Shown: piece by piece, positions 1 to 9,982 of the stretch | Layout of the letters: every line of letters starts with the position of its first letter | Position numbering within the stretch: position 1 is the first letter of the stretch | Origin: Paenibacillus soyae | GTDB lineage: Bacteria; Bacillota; Bacilli; Paenibacillales; Paenibacillaceae | Length of the DNA: 64,000 nucleotides | Direction: 5' to 3' | Assembly (NCBI RefSeq): GCF_024623455.1 | Contig: NZ_JANIPJ010000002.1 | Location: 372,001 to 436,000, forward strand | Notes under the pieces: generated by a model | Databases searched by the model: none | What the model saw: only the letters and a program-made list of their open reading frames with translations | What the model was told of the DNA's origin: nothing | Position numbers and translations under genes: made by a program

Positions 1-1015
1 GAGTGATGGCGACGATACGTTCGTCCTTCTCCGCAAGCTCAATCAGCATATCGCCGAAAATTTTAGTGTACATGGGAGGTCCGACGGCCTTGACCATTTG
101 GCCGGATTCGATCTTATATGGAGAAGCGCCGTGCCACTTATGCGAATCGGCTTCCGCGGGCTGATAGCCTTTTCCTTTGATCGTAAGCACATGGACGAGG
201 ACCGGTCCGGGAACGGAGTCCGCTTGCTTTAGAATTTCCAGCAGGCCTTCCATGTCGTGCCCGTCTACAGGTCCTAGATACGTAAGTCCGAACTGCTCGA
301 ACAAAATGCCGCTGACGAGCAAATACTTCAAGCTGTCCTTGAATCGCTCGGCTGTCTTCGCAAGCTTGCCGCCTATCGCCGGTATTTTGTTCAGCAGATG
401 CTGAAGTTCGTCCTTCGCCTTCTGATAGTGCCGGTCCGTCCTAATCTTTCCCAGGTAATGATGCAAGGCGCCGACGTTCGGAGCGATGGACATCTCGTTA
501 TCGTTCAGGATGACCATCATGTTCCGTTTCTCGTGGCCGATATGGTTGAGCGCTTCGAGAGCCATGCCGCCGGTCAAAGCGCCGTCGCCAATAACGGCGA
601 CAACCCGGTTGCTGCCTCCCTTCAAGTCTCTGGACAATGCCATGCCCATGGCCGCCGACAGGGATGTGGAGCTGTGCCCCGCTTCCCATACGTCATGCTC
701 GCTCTCCGAGCGTTTGACGAAGCCGCATAAGCCTTTATATTTGCGCAGCGTGTCGAATTGATCCTTGCGGCCCGTTAAAATCTTGTGCACATAAGATTGA
801 TGGCCGACGTCGAATATAAACTTGTCATCGGGACTATTGAATAAATAATGCATGGCCAAGGTCAATTCAACGACGCCGAGATTCGGCGCCAGATGACCGC
901 CCGTTACGGACAGCTTCTCGATTAGGAATTGCCTAATCTCCTCGGCTAGCTGCTCCAGTTGGGCTACCGTCAACCCTTTTAAGTCGAGAGGTCCGTTAAT
1001 TTGATTCAGCAGCAC
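1..1015 (-). CDS. dxs: 1-deoxy-D-xylulose-5-phosphate synthase (partial, C-terminus beyond window)
   Basis: Condenses pyruvate and glyceraldehyde 3-phosphate with thiamine diphosphate, the first step of the MEP isoprenoid pathway. About 338 N-terminal residues of a roughly 630-residue family are visible; the frame runs open through base 1. Seen: the GHQSYVHK block, [16 protein letters not shown], the thiamine-diphosphate motif [14 protein letters not shown] with [10 protein letters not shown], and YLGPVDGHD. The chosen start is GTG at 1015 (protein begins [12 protein letters not shown]), preceded by a GAGG-like site. It follows ispA in the same direction, the usual Bacillus order, and is probably co-transcribed with the nusB-folD-xseAB-ispA genes. 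Identification is very secure; only the start is uncertain. Confidence 0.96.
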   Translation of the reverse strand, partial: MLLNQINGPLDLKGLTVAQLEQLAEEIRQFLIEKLSVTGGHLAPNLGVVELTLAMHYLFNSPDDKFIFDVGHQSYVHKILTGRKDQFDTLRKYKGLCGFVKRSESEHDVWEAGHSSTSLSAAMGMALSRDLKGGSNRVVAVIGDGALTGGMALEALNHIGHEKRNMMVILNDNEMSIAPNVGALHHYLGKIRTDRHYQKAKDELQHLLNKIPAIGGKLAKTAERFKDSLKYLLVSGILFEQFGLTYLGPVDGHDMEGLLEILKQADSVPGPVLVHVLTIKGKGYQPAEADSHKWHGASPYKIESGQMVKAVGPPMYTKIFGDMLIELAEKDERIVAIT

Positions 1016-1143
1016 GTTGCAATCCTCGCTTTCCGCTGTCGAGAACAACCGATGAAGTCGTCCTTGAAACGTCTACATTTTACCTATTATAGCATAAGGG
1101 CGGGGGCAAAACCCAAATAACCGCCTCTCTTAATACGCCGGTG

Positions 1144-2058
1144 TCAATGATCGCGTTGCACTAAATAATCGGCAATCTGCAGCAATCTTTCCGGCTCCGC
1201 AAGCTCGGCTTCCAGAATGGCGGCTTTAGCCTCGTCCGTCAGACGGTTTACCGTTGCTTTGCTTTCGTCCAGGCCGACCAAGTACGGGTAAGTCACCTTC
1301 TGCTGAGCCACATCGCTGTTGATCCTCTTTCCAAGCTTGCCTTCATCCCCGATCAAATCGAGGATATCGTCTTGAATTTGGAACGCCAGCCCGATGTTTC
1401 GCGCGTATTTCGAGAGCAGCTCGAGCTGTTTCTCCGTTGCTCCGCCGATTCTCGCTCCCGCCTTGACGGAGAAAACGATTAAATCGCTTGTTTTGTGCAG
1501 ATGGATGTATTCAAGCTGCTCCGCCGTCGTTATGCCCTGCTCGCCGAGCATATCCGCCGCTTGTCCTCCGACCATGCCGGAGGCGCCGGCATACGTCGCC
1601 AAGTCTTCGACGATCGCAAGCGCGGTTTCGACCGGTACGCCATTGCGGCGCGCCGCCTGCGGAATGAGCCGAAACGCGTGCGTGAGCAGCGCGTCGCCTG
1701 CAAGTATCGCCATCGCTTCTCCGAAAACCTTGTGATTCGTAAGCTTCCCCCGGCGATAATCGTCATCGTCCATAGCAGGCAAGTCGTCGTGAATCAACGA
1801 GTAAGTATGGATAAATTCTACCGCGCATGCGACGGGCAGCGACGCTTCCCAGGCGCTTTCCGATCCGCGTACGGCTTTGGCCGCGCTCAGCACGAAAGCG
1901 GGACGAATACGTTTGCCGCCCGCTTCGAGCGAATAATGCATCGCTTCTCGAAGCGGGGCCGGAATATCCCATTCCGCTGGCAAAGAAAATCTGAGCGCCG
2001 CTTCGGTTGTCTCGGCGCATGCTTTCAAATATTCACGAATGTCAACGCCTGCGTTCAA
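1144..2058 (-). CDS. ispA: Farnesyl diphosphate synthase (polyprenyl synthetase)
   Basis: Cytosolic chain-elongating prenyltransferase that joins isopentenyl diphosphate to allylic diphosphates to give farnesyl diphosphate. The 304 residues match the family length. Both aspartate-rich magnesium sites are visible: LIHDDLPAMDDDD (first, about residue 90) and QIQDDILDLIGDE (second, about residue 230), and also GGKRIRP near residue 50 for diphosphate binding. It starts two bases after the xseB stop, so the two are probably translated from one message, and it sits upstream of dxs, so two isoprenoid enzymes are adjacent. Chain-length specificity (C15 rather than C20) is inferred from family and position. 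Confidence 0.94.
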   Translation of the reverse strand: MNAGVDIREYLKACAETTEAALRFSLPAEWDIPAPLREAMHYSLEAGGKRIRPAFVLSAAKAVRGSESAWEASLPVACAVEFIHTYSLIHDDLPAMDDDDYRRGKLTNHKVFGEAMAILAGDALLTHAFRLIPQAARRNGVPVETALAIVEDLATYAGASGMVGGQAADMLGEQGITTAEQLEYIHLHKTSDLIVFSVKAGARIGGATEKQLELLSKYARNIGLAFQIQDDILDLIGDEGKLGKRINSDVAQQKVTYPYLVGLDESKATVNRLTDEAKAAILEAELAEPERLLQIADYLVQRDH

Positions 2059-2060
2059 GC

Positions 2061-2315
2061 TTATTCCCCTTTATCCTCGTTTGCTGCAACAAACGGTTTT
2101 TTCTGAAAGCCGTTCTCGGATACCATTAGCAGCTCGATTTTACTTTCGACCTGCTCCAGCTTGCCCCCGCACAGCCGGGATAGCTTCATCCCTTCCTGGA
2201 AAAGATCGATAGCGGTTTCCAGCGGCACGTCTCCGCTCTCCAGCTTGGCCACGATATTCTCAAGCCTTAACATCGCTTCTTCGAAGCTAAGCTCATCGAG
2301 CTGTTCCGTCTTCAT
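2061..2315 (-). CDS. xseB: Exodeoxyribonuclease VII small subunit
   Basis: Small helical subunit of exonuclease VII, which degrades single-stranded DNA and binds XseA in several copies. The protein is 84 residues and carries the family pattern LSFEEAMLRLENIVAKLESG and later LFQEGMKLSRLC. The start is taken at ATG 2315 (MKTEQLDE) because a GGAGGG site lies eight or so bases upstream; a longer frame to 2333 exists but would put its start codon before that site. The start lies inside the end of xseA (23-base overlap), indicating translational coupling that would help fix subunit ratios. Confidence 0.94.
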   Translation of the reverse strand: MKTEQLDELSFEEAMLRLENIVAKLESGDVPLETAIDLFQEGMKLSRLCGGKLEQVESKIELLMVSENGFQKKPFVAANEDKGE

Positions 2316-3669
2316 CGTTATTCCCTCCTTCAATTGAATGAACGATACAATTTATTCCGCCATCGGCCAGCTTCACCTTCACTTCTTGACCGACGGCCGC
2401 CGAACGGACGGATTTGATCAAGTGCCCTTCCGATTGATCGTACACGAGGCCGTAACCCCTGGCCATTACCTTAAGCGGACTTAACGCGTCAAGGCGGCCG
2501 ATTACGCCGCGCAGCTGCAGCTTATGCTCCTTCACGAGCGCGCCCGCTGCAATCTCGAGTCCGCGGGTTGCGCCTCCCAGGCGCTTGGCCGCATACTGCA
2601 GCGCTTCTCCCGGATGATGGGCGGACAGCTTCGTTTGCAAATTTGACAACCGGGCGCCCTCGCGGGCCGTCGTTATTCCGAGCCGGGCCGCTAGCTGCTC
2701 CGTCAACCGGTCCAAGCGCTGCGCCTGATCCAGCATGTAGCGCTTCGGGTGCAGGAAGAACGGGGACCTCTTCAGGCGGTTAAGCCGTTCGCTTTCGTGA
2801 TTCACCTTCATTCTCGCCGCGGCGAGAAGCCTCTGCTTCAATCGTTCCGTTTGCTGCTTCAATTCCGCAATATGGGGAACGGCGAGCTCGGCCGCCGCCG
2901 TCGGAGTCGCTGCTCGAAGATCAGCCGCGAAATCAGCGATCGTGAAGTCCGTCTCATGGCCGACAGCGCTGATGATTGGAACTTGCGAGGAAACGATCGC
3001 TCGAGCGACCGCTTCTTCGTTGAACGCCCATAGCTCCTCCAGCGAACCGCCGCCCCGGCCGACGATCAAGACGTCGCACTCCCCGAAGCGGTTCATGGCT
3101 TCGATCGCGGCGACGATTGACGACGCGGCTCCTTTGCCTTGGACGAGCACCGGATAGACATATACCGGTATAAGCGGATACCTCCGCTGCAGCGTCGTCA
3201 TAATATCCCGAACGGCAGCGCCCGTCGGAGAAGTGATAACCCCGATCCCTTTCGGGAACGCCGGGAGCGCTCGTTTCCGGGAAGACGCGAACAGGCCTTC
3301 CTCGTCCAGCTTCTTCTTGAGCTGCTCGAACGCCAGATAGAGGCTGCCTATCCCGTCGGGCTGCATGGCCATGACGTAGAACTGATAGTTGCCGTCGCGC
3401 TCGAACACGGAAATGTTGCCGCGGGCGATCACCTTGGCGCCTTCCTTCGGAATGAAGGGCAGGCGGGCGTTATGGGAGGCGAACATCACGCATTTCAACC
3501 GGGAATCACTGTCCTTCAGCGTAAAATACATATGCCCGCTCGAATGGTGCGTAAAGTTCGAAATTTCGCCGCGCAGCCATACGTCTCCAAGAACAACGTC
3601 GTTTTCCAGCTTCATCCTGATATATTTGTTAAGTTCTTTTATGGAAAAGATTTTGGGCTGATTCCCCAT
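2293..3669 (-). CDS. xseA: Exodeoxyribonuclease VII large subunit
   Basis: Catalytic subunit of exonuclease VII. The 458-residue product has an N-terminal OB-fold (MGNQPKIFSIKELNKYIR, then LGDVWLRGEISNF and GHMYFTLKD) followed by the catalytic core with GIGVITSPTGAAVRDI and the glycine-rich DVLIVGRGGGSLEELW motif near residue 200, then a long helical region that binds XseB. The ATG at 3669 has GAGGTG upstream. It starts 8 bases after the folD stop and overlaps xseB, consistent with a folD-xseA-xseB operon as in B. subtilis. Confidence 0.95.
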   Translation of the reverse strand: MGNQPKIFSIKELNKYIRMKLENDVVLGDVWLRGEISNFTHHSSGHMYFTLKDSDSRLKCVMFASHNARLPFIPKEGAKVIARGNISVFERDGNYQFYVMAMQPDGIGSLYLAFEQLKKKLDEEGLFASSRKRALPAFPKGIGVITSPTGAAVRDIMTTLQRRYPLIPVYVYPVLVQGKGAASSIVAAIEAMNRFGECDVLIVGRGGGSLEELWAFNEEAVARAIVSSQVPIISAVGHETDFTIADFAADLRAATPTAAAELAVPHIAELKQQTERLKQRLLAAARMKVNHESERLNRLKRSPFFLHPKRYMLDQAQRLDRLTEQLAARLGITTAREGARLSNLQTKLSAHHPGEALQYAAKRLGGATRGLEIAAGALVKEHKLQLRGVIGRLDALSPLKVMARGYGLVYDQSEGHLIKSVRSAAVGQEVKVKLADGGINCIVHSIEGGNNDEDGTAR

Positions 3670-3676
3670 GCCGAAC

Positions 3677-4537
3677 CTACACCTCGATTCCGTTAGCCCT
3701 CTTCGCAGCGGTAATCGTGTTTTTCATCAGCATCGTAATCGTCATCGGTCCAACCCCGCCAGGTACGGGCGTAATGTAGCCGGCCGTCTCCAGGCAATCC
3801 TCGTAATGCACGTCGCCTACAAGCTTGCCGCTCGGCAAGCGGTTAATGCCTACGTCGATAACGACCGCGCCCGGCTTCACGTATTTGCTGTCGATGGCCT
3901 CGGGCTTGCCGATCGCCACGACCAGAATGTCCGCCTGTTTGGCAAGCTCCTCCATATTCGCCGTACGGGAATGGCAAATCGTGACCGTGGCGTTCTCGCG
4001 CAGGAGCAGCATCGCGACAGGCTTGCCGACAATGTTGCTTCTGCCGATCACGACGGCGTGCTTGCCGGCAATGTCGACGCCGCTTCGTTTGATCAATTCA
4101 ATGACGCCCGCCGGAGTACAAGGCAGAAGACTGTCGTCGCCGATCGTTAAGTTGCCGACGCTTTCGGGATGGAATCCGTCAACGTCCTTCTCCACGCTGA
4201 TCGCGTCGATAACCGCTTTTTCGTTAATATGCTTGGGCAGCGGAAGCTGGACCAAAATTCCGTTGATGCTCGATTGTTCGTTCAGTTTCTGTATAAGGGC
4301 GAGGAGCGACTCCTCGGAAGCATCCCCCGGCAAACGATGCACCTCTGAATAAATGCCCAGCTGCTGGCAGGCTTTCTCCTTCGACCCTACGTACACCTTG
4401 GAAGCCGGATCGTCCCCCACAAGAACAACCGCCAATCCCGGAACGACGCCCCGTCCTTGAAGACCGGCAACTTCCTCCTTCATTTCCACGCGAATTTGAT
4501 CCGATATCTTTTTCCCTTCGATTATGTAAGCGCTCAT
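3677..4537 (-). CDS. folD: Bifunctional methylenetetrahydrofolate dehydrogenase/cyclohydrolase
   Basis: Interconverts 5,10-methylene- and 10-formyl-tetrahydrofolate with NADP, supplying one-carbon units for purines and formyl-Met. At 286 residues it matches the usual length. Seen: [14 protein letters not shown] with the catalytic lysine, [22 protein letters not shown], the nucleotide-binding [17 protein letters not shown], and the terminal [16 protein letters not shown] signature. The start is ATG 4537 ([10 protein letters not shown]) with GAGGAG upstream; an in-frame ATG at 4585 lacks such a site and would add a non-conserved tail. It lies between nusB and xseA in the conserved order. Confidence 0.96.
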   Translation of the reverse strand: MSAYIIEGKKISDQIRVEMKEEVAGLQGRGVVPGLAVVLVGDDPASKVYVGSKEKACQQLGIYSEVHRLPGDASEESLLALIQKLNEQSSINGILVQLPLPKHINEKAVIDAISVEKDVDGFHPESVGNLTIGDDSLLPCTPAGVIELIKRSGVDIAGKHAVVIGRSNIVGKPVAMLLLRENATVTICHSRTANMEELAKQADILVVAIGKPEAIDSKYVKPGAVVIDVGINRLPSGKLVGDVHYEDCLETAGYITPVPGGVGPMTITMLMKNTITAAKRANGIEV

Positions 4538-4586
4538 CCGTTTCTCGTCTCCTCTGTTTATGGCTTGTCCATGCCTGAGCGGCACG

Positions 4587-5030
4587 TTAAGATTTCAGCT
4601 CGTCCACTTCCTGCAGCAGCTTTCCCAGCACGCCGTTAACGAATTTACCGGACTCTTCGGTGCCGAAGTGCTTGGCCAGCTCGATAGCTTCATTGATTGC
4701 GGCTTTCGGCGGCACGTCGTCGCGGAATACAATCTCGTAACAAGCGAGTCTTAGCACTTGCCGGTCTACCCGCGACAGGCGATCGACCTGCCACCCCGTC
4801 AGAAACTGCTGCAGCATGCCGTCGATTGCTTGTTTTCTCTCCAGCACGCCGAATACCAGCTCGCGCGCGAATTCATCCGTGCTTCCGATTTCCTTGGGAT
4901 CCGCGCCGATTTCGTTATCCTGGCGAAGCTCGTCCATCAGCATGTCCACCGCTTCGGCTGCCGTGACCTCGTTCATTTCCATTTGGTATAGACTCGATAC
5001 CGCTATTTCCCTTGCCAATCTCCGTTTCAT
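4587..5030 (-). CDS. nusB: Transcription antitermination factor NusB
   Basis: All-helical RNA-binding protein that, with NusE (S10), binds boxA and promotes antitermination on rRNA operons. 147 residues. Typical features are the N-terminal [20 protein letters not shown] and C-terminal blocks [30 protein letters not shown] (shown here only as landmarks) ending in [10 protein letters not shown]. It is first in the run toward folD, xseA, xseB, ispA and dxs and follows a DUF2273 gene by about 110 bases. Confidence 0.95.
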   Translation of the reverse strand: MKRRLAREIAVSSLYQMEMNEVTAAEAVDMLMDELRQDNEIGADPKEIGSTDEFARELVFGVLERKQAIDGMLQQFLTGWQVDRLSRVDRQVLRLACYEIVFRDDVPPKAAINEAIELAKHFGTEESGKFVNGVLGKLLQEVDELKS

Positions 5031-5142
5031 GCGTCCTCCACATCCGTTCTCTTGCTTTCTTATATTTGAAAAAAACTATGATCTCCTCCCTGCCCCGAAT
5101 AAGCGGCTGTCCGAAATCCGGAGTACGGAGGAGACCACAGCG

Positions 5143-5373
5143 TTATCGAAATGGCCTGAATCGCTCCAGCAGCTCGTACCAAATCCGCTGCCAAGGAAAC
5201 ACCGGTCCATCCGAATGCTCTTTCTGCTTGCCAATCCAATAGCCGATGAAAACGAGCAGTGCCACGAATAGCATATCCCAGAATCCAAAGGCCAAATAAA
5301 CGATCCCGGCCAGCAGTCCCGCGGCAACGCCGACCAACCGTTTCCAATACGTGTTCCAGATCTCCCTCCACAT
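5143..5373 (-). CDS. DUF2273 small membrane protein
   Basis: A 76-residue protein with two closely spaced hydrophobic segments (about residues 12-28 and 32-47) and a basic, aromatic C-terminal tail. The pattern, and its position right after an AmaP gene in an Asp23 cluster, fit the DUF2273 family, whose members accompany Asp23/AmaP in Firmicutes. It starts 14 bases after amaP with a GGTGG site. Function is not established; a role in anchoring or organising Asp23 proteins at the membrane is inference from context. Confidence 0.75.
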   Translation of the reverse strand: MWREIWNTYWKRLVGVAAGLLAGIVYLAFGFWDMLFVALLVFIGYWIGKQKEHSDGPVFPWQRIWYELLERFRPFR

Positions 5374-5387
5374 CTAGCCCACCACCT

Positions 5388-5945
5388 CTATTCCACGCGG
5401 CTCTTGATCGTATTCGTCTGGATTACGTTTGCGATAAATACGGCTACGTTCACGACCGGTATACCGGTAATGTCTTCGATATGGGATTTGACCGCGCGTT
5501 GGATGTCCTCCGTCAAGGAAGGAATCGCATGCTCGCCGTCAATAACGGCGCGAAGAATAATCTCGAGTCCGTCGTTCGATGCGCGAACGCGCGCGCGCAG
5601 GTCCTTCACGCCTTTTTGTTTGGAGGCTGCCTTCAGGGCCAAGTTCTCGATCGTCTCCATCGAAATGCGGATATCGCCGAATTCCGTGCGCTGATCGATA
5701 GAATGGGTATTCGCCCCGCCTCTCAAGAGAGACACGAAGAAAAAGCGCAGGCTGATCAAAAATAAAACGATGCCGGTCACGCCAACCGCGATGGAAATAG
5801 CATCTGATCGGTAGACTTCGTAAAGGATGTCTTCGGCCAAATCGTTTTTCAACCAATTAAAGCCTACGCCTATCAAAATGACGGAGACTACGCCTATCGC
5901 AATGCTGTACAGGAATAGCAGAAGCTTGTCCAAAACCTTCATCAA
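5388..5945 (-). CDS. amaP: Alkaline shock response membrane anchor protein AmaP
   Basis: About 185 residues with two N-terminal transmembrane helices (around residues 5-27 and 50-75) followed by a soluble Asp23-like domain, the layout of AmaP, which tethers Asp23 to the membrane in staphylococci. The start is placed at TTG 5945, directly before an ATG at 5942, because the GGGAGG site is 10 bases from the TTG and 13 from the ATG; either is possible. A longer frame to 6023 runs through a predicted terminator hairpin and is rejected. It is separated from yqhY by that terminator and followed by the DUF2273 gene. Confidence 0.8.
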   Translation of the reverse strand: MMKVLDKLLLFLYSIAIGVVSVILIGVGFNWLKNDLAEDILYEVYRSDAISIAVGVTGIVLFLISLRFFFVSLLRGGANTHSIDQRTEFGDIRISMETIENLALKAASKQKGVKDLRARVRASNDGLEIILRAVIDGEHAIPSLTEDIQRAVKSHIEDITGIPVVNVAVFIANVIQTNTIKSRVE

Positions 5946-5975
5946 CGCATGCCAACCTCCCGTTGGGCCGAATAA

Positions 5976-6017
5976 AACCCCCTTGCGCCGAGCGGCATGC
6001 CCAATCACGAGGGGGTT
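5976..6017 (-). terminator. Intrinsic terminator between yqhY and amaP
   Basis: Read on the minus strand, the arms AACCCCCTCG and a matching G-rich arm ending GGGGGTT close a hairpin followed by TTTATTC. It lies between the yqhY stop (6045) and the amaP start (5945), so it would partly or wholly separate yqhY from amaP and DUF2273. Confidence 0.7.
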
Positions 6018-6044
6018 GTACAAAAACCATATCTGCTTATTCTA

Positions 6045-6452
6045 TTATTTCACCCGCAGCTGGGCATCTTCATCATCGATTCGTTCGGCTGGCTTGAAAT
6101 AAACGTCATGGATATGAACATTTACTTCCACAACGTGAAGCCCCGTCATGATCTCTATGGAGCGCTTCACGTTCTGTTGAACCTCCGACGCGATTTGGGG
6201 AATCTTGTTGCCGTATTCGACGATAACGGATACATCGACCGCCGCTTCCCGTTGGCCGACTTCGACCTTCACGCCTTTGGATAAGTTTTTGCGGCCCAGC
6301 AGCTCTGCGATTCCGCCGGCAAAACCGCCGCTCATCCCGGCAACGCCTTTAACCTCGACGGTCGCGAGACCAGCTATCACTTCGATGACTTCAGGTGCAA
6401 TCTGAATCGTACCGATTTCTGTTTTCTCGTACTCCGCAGCTATCGTACTCAT
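6045..6452 (-). CDS. yqhY: Asp23/Gls24 family envelope stress protein (YqhY)
   Basis: A 135-residue soluble protein of the Asp23/Gls24 family. Seen: the N-terminal GTIQIAPEVIEVIAGLATVEVKG segment in outline, a GMSGGFAGGIAELLG loop, and the beta-rich core ending VVEVNVHIHDV. In B. subtilis YqhY sits directly after accBC and its loss perturbs acetyl-CoA carboxylase control; the same adjacency is kept here. It has its own strong promoter (6525-6553) and a terminator behind it, so it can be expressed apart from accBC. The exact biochemical role is not known. Confidence 0.9.
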   Translation of the reverse strand: MSTIAAEYEKTEIGTIQIAPEVIEVIAGLATVEVKGVAGMSGGFAGGIAELLGRKNLSKGVKVEVGQREAAVDVSVIVEYGNKIPQIASEVQQNVKRSIEIMTGLHVVEVNVHIHDVYFKPAERIDDEDAQLRVK

Positions 6453-6524
6453 GTTCGCAGTACACCTCCCTAAATTCGCGCGAGCTCGGCCCTTGCCAAG
6501 CCATGTTCCGCATCTTATCTCTAT

Positions 6525-6553
6525 ACTATAACATTCAGCCTGAAATATGACAA
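6525..6553 (-). promoter_or_regulatory. Sigma-A promoter for yqhY
   Basis: On the minus strand TTGTCA is followed after 17 bases by TATAGT, five of six matches at each element. The predicted start of transcription falls about 65 bases before the yqhY start codon. Confidence 0.7.
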
Positions 6554-6569
6554 ACTTGGCAAGCTTGTT

Positions 6570-7943
<1,374 letters not shown>

Positions 7944-7989
7944 GTAGGAACCCCTTTCGAAGACAATTGCCCGAGCACGGGCTGACGCG

Positions 7990-8487
7990 TTAGTCCGCTT
8001 TCACGAGGAAGAGCGGCTGTCCGTATTCAACCAGTTGACCGTTGGAAACCAATATTTCGACGATTTCGCCGTTCACTTCGGCTTCCAGCTCGTTCATTAG
8101 TTTCATAGCTTCGAGGATACAGACGACCGACTTCTCCTGCACGCGGTCTCCTACCTTGACGAACGACGATGCTTCCGGAGACGGCGCGCTGTAGAACGTG
8201 CCGACCATCGGCGATACGATCTGATGAAGATCGGCTGCCGGCGCTTTCGCCGGAACCGCTTCCGGCGCAGCGGCTTGGACGGCCGGCGCTGCCGCCGGCT
8301 GCGCTACAGCGGCTACAGGGGGTTGCGAATATGTATGCGTAGTTGGAGCCGCTTGCACATTCACCACTTCGGTTTTAACGGGTTTACGGATATGCAGGCG
8401 CGCGCCTTCGTTTTCGATTTCGAGCTCCTGAACGGATGTTTGGTCGATCAGCTTGACCAATTCTTTAATCTCGCTCAACTTGAACAT
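7990..8487 (-). CDS. accB: Acetyl-CoA carboxylase, biotin carboxyl carrier protein
   Basis: Carries covalently bound biotin between AccC and the carboxyltransferase. 165 residues: an N-terminal region [18 protein letters not shown], an Ala/Pro-rich flexible linker (about residues 50-90), and the C-terminal biotinyl domain with the target lysine in EAMKLMNE and SPMVGTFY before it. Start ATG 8487 has AGGAG 11 bases upstream; a GTG at 8499 overlaps that site and is less likely. It lies between spoIIIAH and accC; a terminator after spoIIIAH and an extended -10 promoter suggest that accBC is expressed independently of sporulation. Confidence 0.96.
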   Translation of the reverse strand: MFKLSEIKELVKLIDQTSVQELEIENEGARLHIRKPVKTEVVNVQAAPTTHTYSQPPVAAVAQPAAAPAVQAAAPEAVPAKAPAADLHQIVSPMVGTFYSAPSPEASSFVKVGDRVQEKSVVCILEAMKLMNELEAEVNGEIVEILVSNGQLVEYGQPLFLVKAD

Positions 8488-8524
8488 GAACGTAATCACT
8501 CCTCTTCGTCACATAACGTTTTGT

Positions 8525-8533
8525 ATTATACCA
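8525..8533 (-). promoter_or_regulatory. Extended -10 promoter for accBC
   Basis: The minus strand reads TGGTATAAT, an extended -10 element, about 40 bases before the accB start. There is no good -35 (TTCGTG at 17 bases). The position between the spoIIIAH terminator and accB fits a housekeeping promoter. Confidence 0.55.
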
Positions 8534-8601
8534 TAAAGCGGCGTGAACACGAACCATTTTTTGTACAAGTCCGGAACCTTGGCTTCTGCCTTGCGTTGTA
8601 G

Positions 8602-8645
8602 AAAAAACTCCGCCCCTCCGGCAGTTGCCAGAGACAGACGGAGCT
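8602..8645 (-). terminator. Terminator of the spoIIIA operon
   Basis: On the minus strand the outer arms CTCCG and CGGAG enclose an inner CTGGC/GCCGG stem, followed by TTTTTT. It lies about 25 bases after the spoIIIAH stop. Confidence 0.75.
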
Positions 8646-8669
8646 TCCTATTCCTGCATGCTCTTTCGA

Positions 8670-9287
8670 TTATTGCGGTTCAGGCACGTATTGCACGGAA
8701 ACTTGGTCGGCGTCCACTTCCATGGAGGTCATGATTTGGTCGATAATGCTTGCGGCCTCTTTCTTCTCCAGATTCTCGCTTGTGACGATCACTTTGTAGC
8801 GGTCGTTCTCTTCCGAGATGAGAGCCATGCTGTACTGCTCCTTGAGCGCCGTTTCGAGCTCCATGATCTTTGTATGCTTCTCTTCCAGCATATCGACCTG
8901 CGCCATGGCCTCCGCCGATTTTTCGGGATTGTTGCTCATGTTCGTCACTTCCGCATACAAGCGGTTCAACTCTTCCTCGTTCTGTTGATCGCGCTTCGCG
9001 ATCAGCTGGCTGAACAAGCTGTTGTCCACATAGCCCTGCTCCTCAACCTGGTCGAGAATGTCTTGTTCCGTCGGTCCCTCCGCGCTTTGGTCGCCCGCTT
9101 GTACGATTTCGTCGGGCACGACCTCGCCGCTGCCGCCCACGACTTCCGTTACGCCCGGGTTCGGCTGGTTGCTGCCCGACAGCTTGTCGGCGTCGTCCAA
9201 ATCCTGCGTGAACAAGTAATAAGCGGAGAGCACAACCATCAGACTGAGCATCGATACGAGCCAAATCGTTTGTCTTTTTGTATTCAT
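8670..9287 (-). CDS. spoIIIAH: Stage III sporulation protein AH
   Basis: Mother-cell membrane protein whose extracellular domain binds forespore SpoIIQ across the intermembrane space and forms a ring in the feeding-tube channel. 205 residues with one N-terminal transmembrane helix (about residues 9-26), an acidic linker, then a C-terminal domain of the YscJ/FliF-like ring-building type (about residues 115-200). Last gene of the spoIIIAA-AH operon and followed by a terminator. The ATG at 9287 has GGAGG-like sequence upstream. Confidence 0.93.
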   Translation of the reverse strand: MNTKRQTIWLVSMLSLMVVLSAYYLFTQDLDDADKLSGSNQPNPGVTEVVGGSGEVVPDEIVQAGDQSAEGPTEQDILDQVEEQGYVDNSLFSQLIAKRDQQNEEELNRLYAEVTNMSNNPEKSAEAMAQVDMLEEKHTKIMELETALKEQYSMALISEENDRYKVIVTSENLEKKEAASIIDQIMTSMEVDADQVSVQYVPEPQ

Positions 9288-9327
9288 TATTATTTCCTCC
9301 CAATAATTGGTTTATAATCGCATTTCA

Positions 9328-9957
9328 TTATTGCTTGCTCGGAATAACCGAAATCCGGTTTGTCGAAACGCTTAGTCCTCTTTCCACCGCATGAATGATG
9401 AGCTGTCTGACCGTGGCGTTCTCCGCTCCTTTGGCTACGATGATGACGCCCCGGATGCGGGGATTGAGCGTCTTCGTGATGATCGGCTTCTGGTCGCCCG
9501 ACACTTCGTACAAGACGACTTTGCCTTCCTTGTTAATCGAGGTGATGTGCCTCACCCCCCCGTTCCGATCATTCTCGTCGGTAATGGACTGCGACTCGTT
9601 TTTTTCCTGCGCGACCACGATTTCTTCCGTCGATTCCACGGTAACCAGCACGTTGACGCCGTCTACCCCCACGATCTTCTCCAATATATCCTTGAGCCTG
9701 GATTCCAGCTTGCCTTCGATCGTTTCGAAAGGGGAGCCCGCTGACGCGTTCTGACTCCACGCTTCCTCGGCACTCGGCGGCGGATTCGGATCCTGCGCGG
9801 GAGACTCGACGTCCCTGTAAGGCAGGAAGGAATTAATCAGCATGAGCGCCGCCCCTATGCCGCCCACGATTAACAAGATGCGAAGCGTCCGGATCCGCTT
9901 CGGACCGCTTGGTCCGCCTCCTACCGCCGACTCCAGCCCGTCAAGCCATTTCGCCAT
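9328..9957 (-). CDS. spoIIIAG: Stage III sporulation protein AG
   Basis: Ring-forming component of the SpoIIIA-SpoIIQ channel. 209 residues: basic N-terminus, one membrane helix (about residues 26-43), and an extracellular ring-building domain with LEKIVGVDGVNVLVTVES and the conserved RIRGVIIVAKGAENATVRQ followed by a helix ending near ISVIPSKQ. Its length and the order between AF and AH match B. subtilis. Confidence 0.92.
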   Translation of the reverse strand: MAKWLDGLESAVGGGPSGPKRIRTLRILLIVGGIGAALMLINSFLPYRDVESPAQDPNPPPSAEEAWSQNASAGSPFETIEGKLESRLKDILEKIVGVDGVNVLVTVESTEEIVVAQEKNESQSITDENDRNGGVRHITSINKEGKVVLYEVSGDQKPIITKTLNPRIRGVIIVAKGAENATVRQLIIHAVERGLSVSTNRISVIPSKQ

Positions 9958-9982
9958 GCGTCATCGCCCCCTCTCGCAAAAG

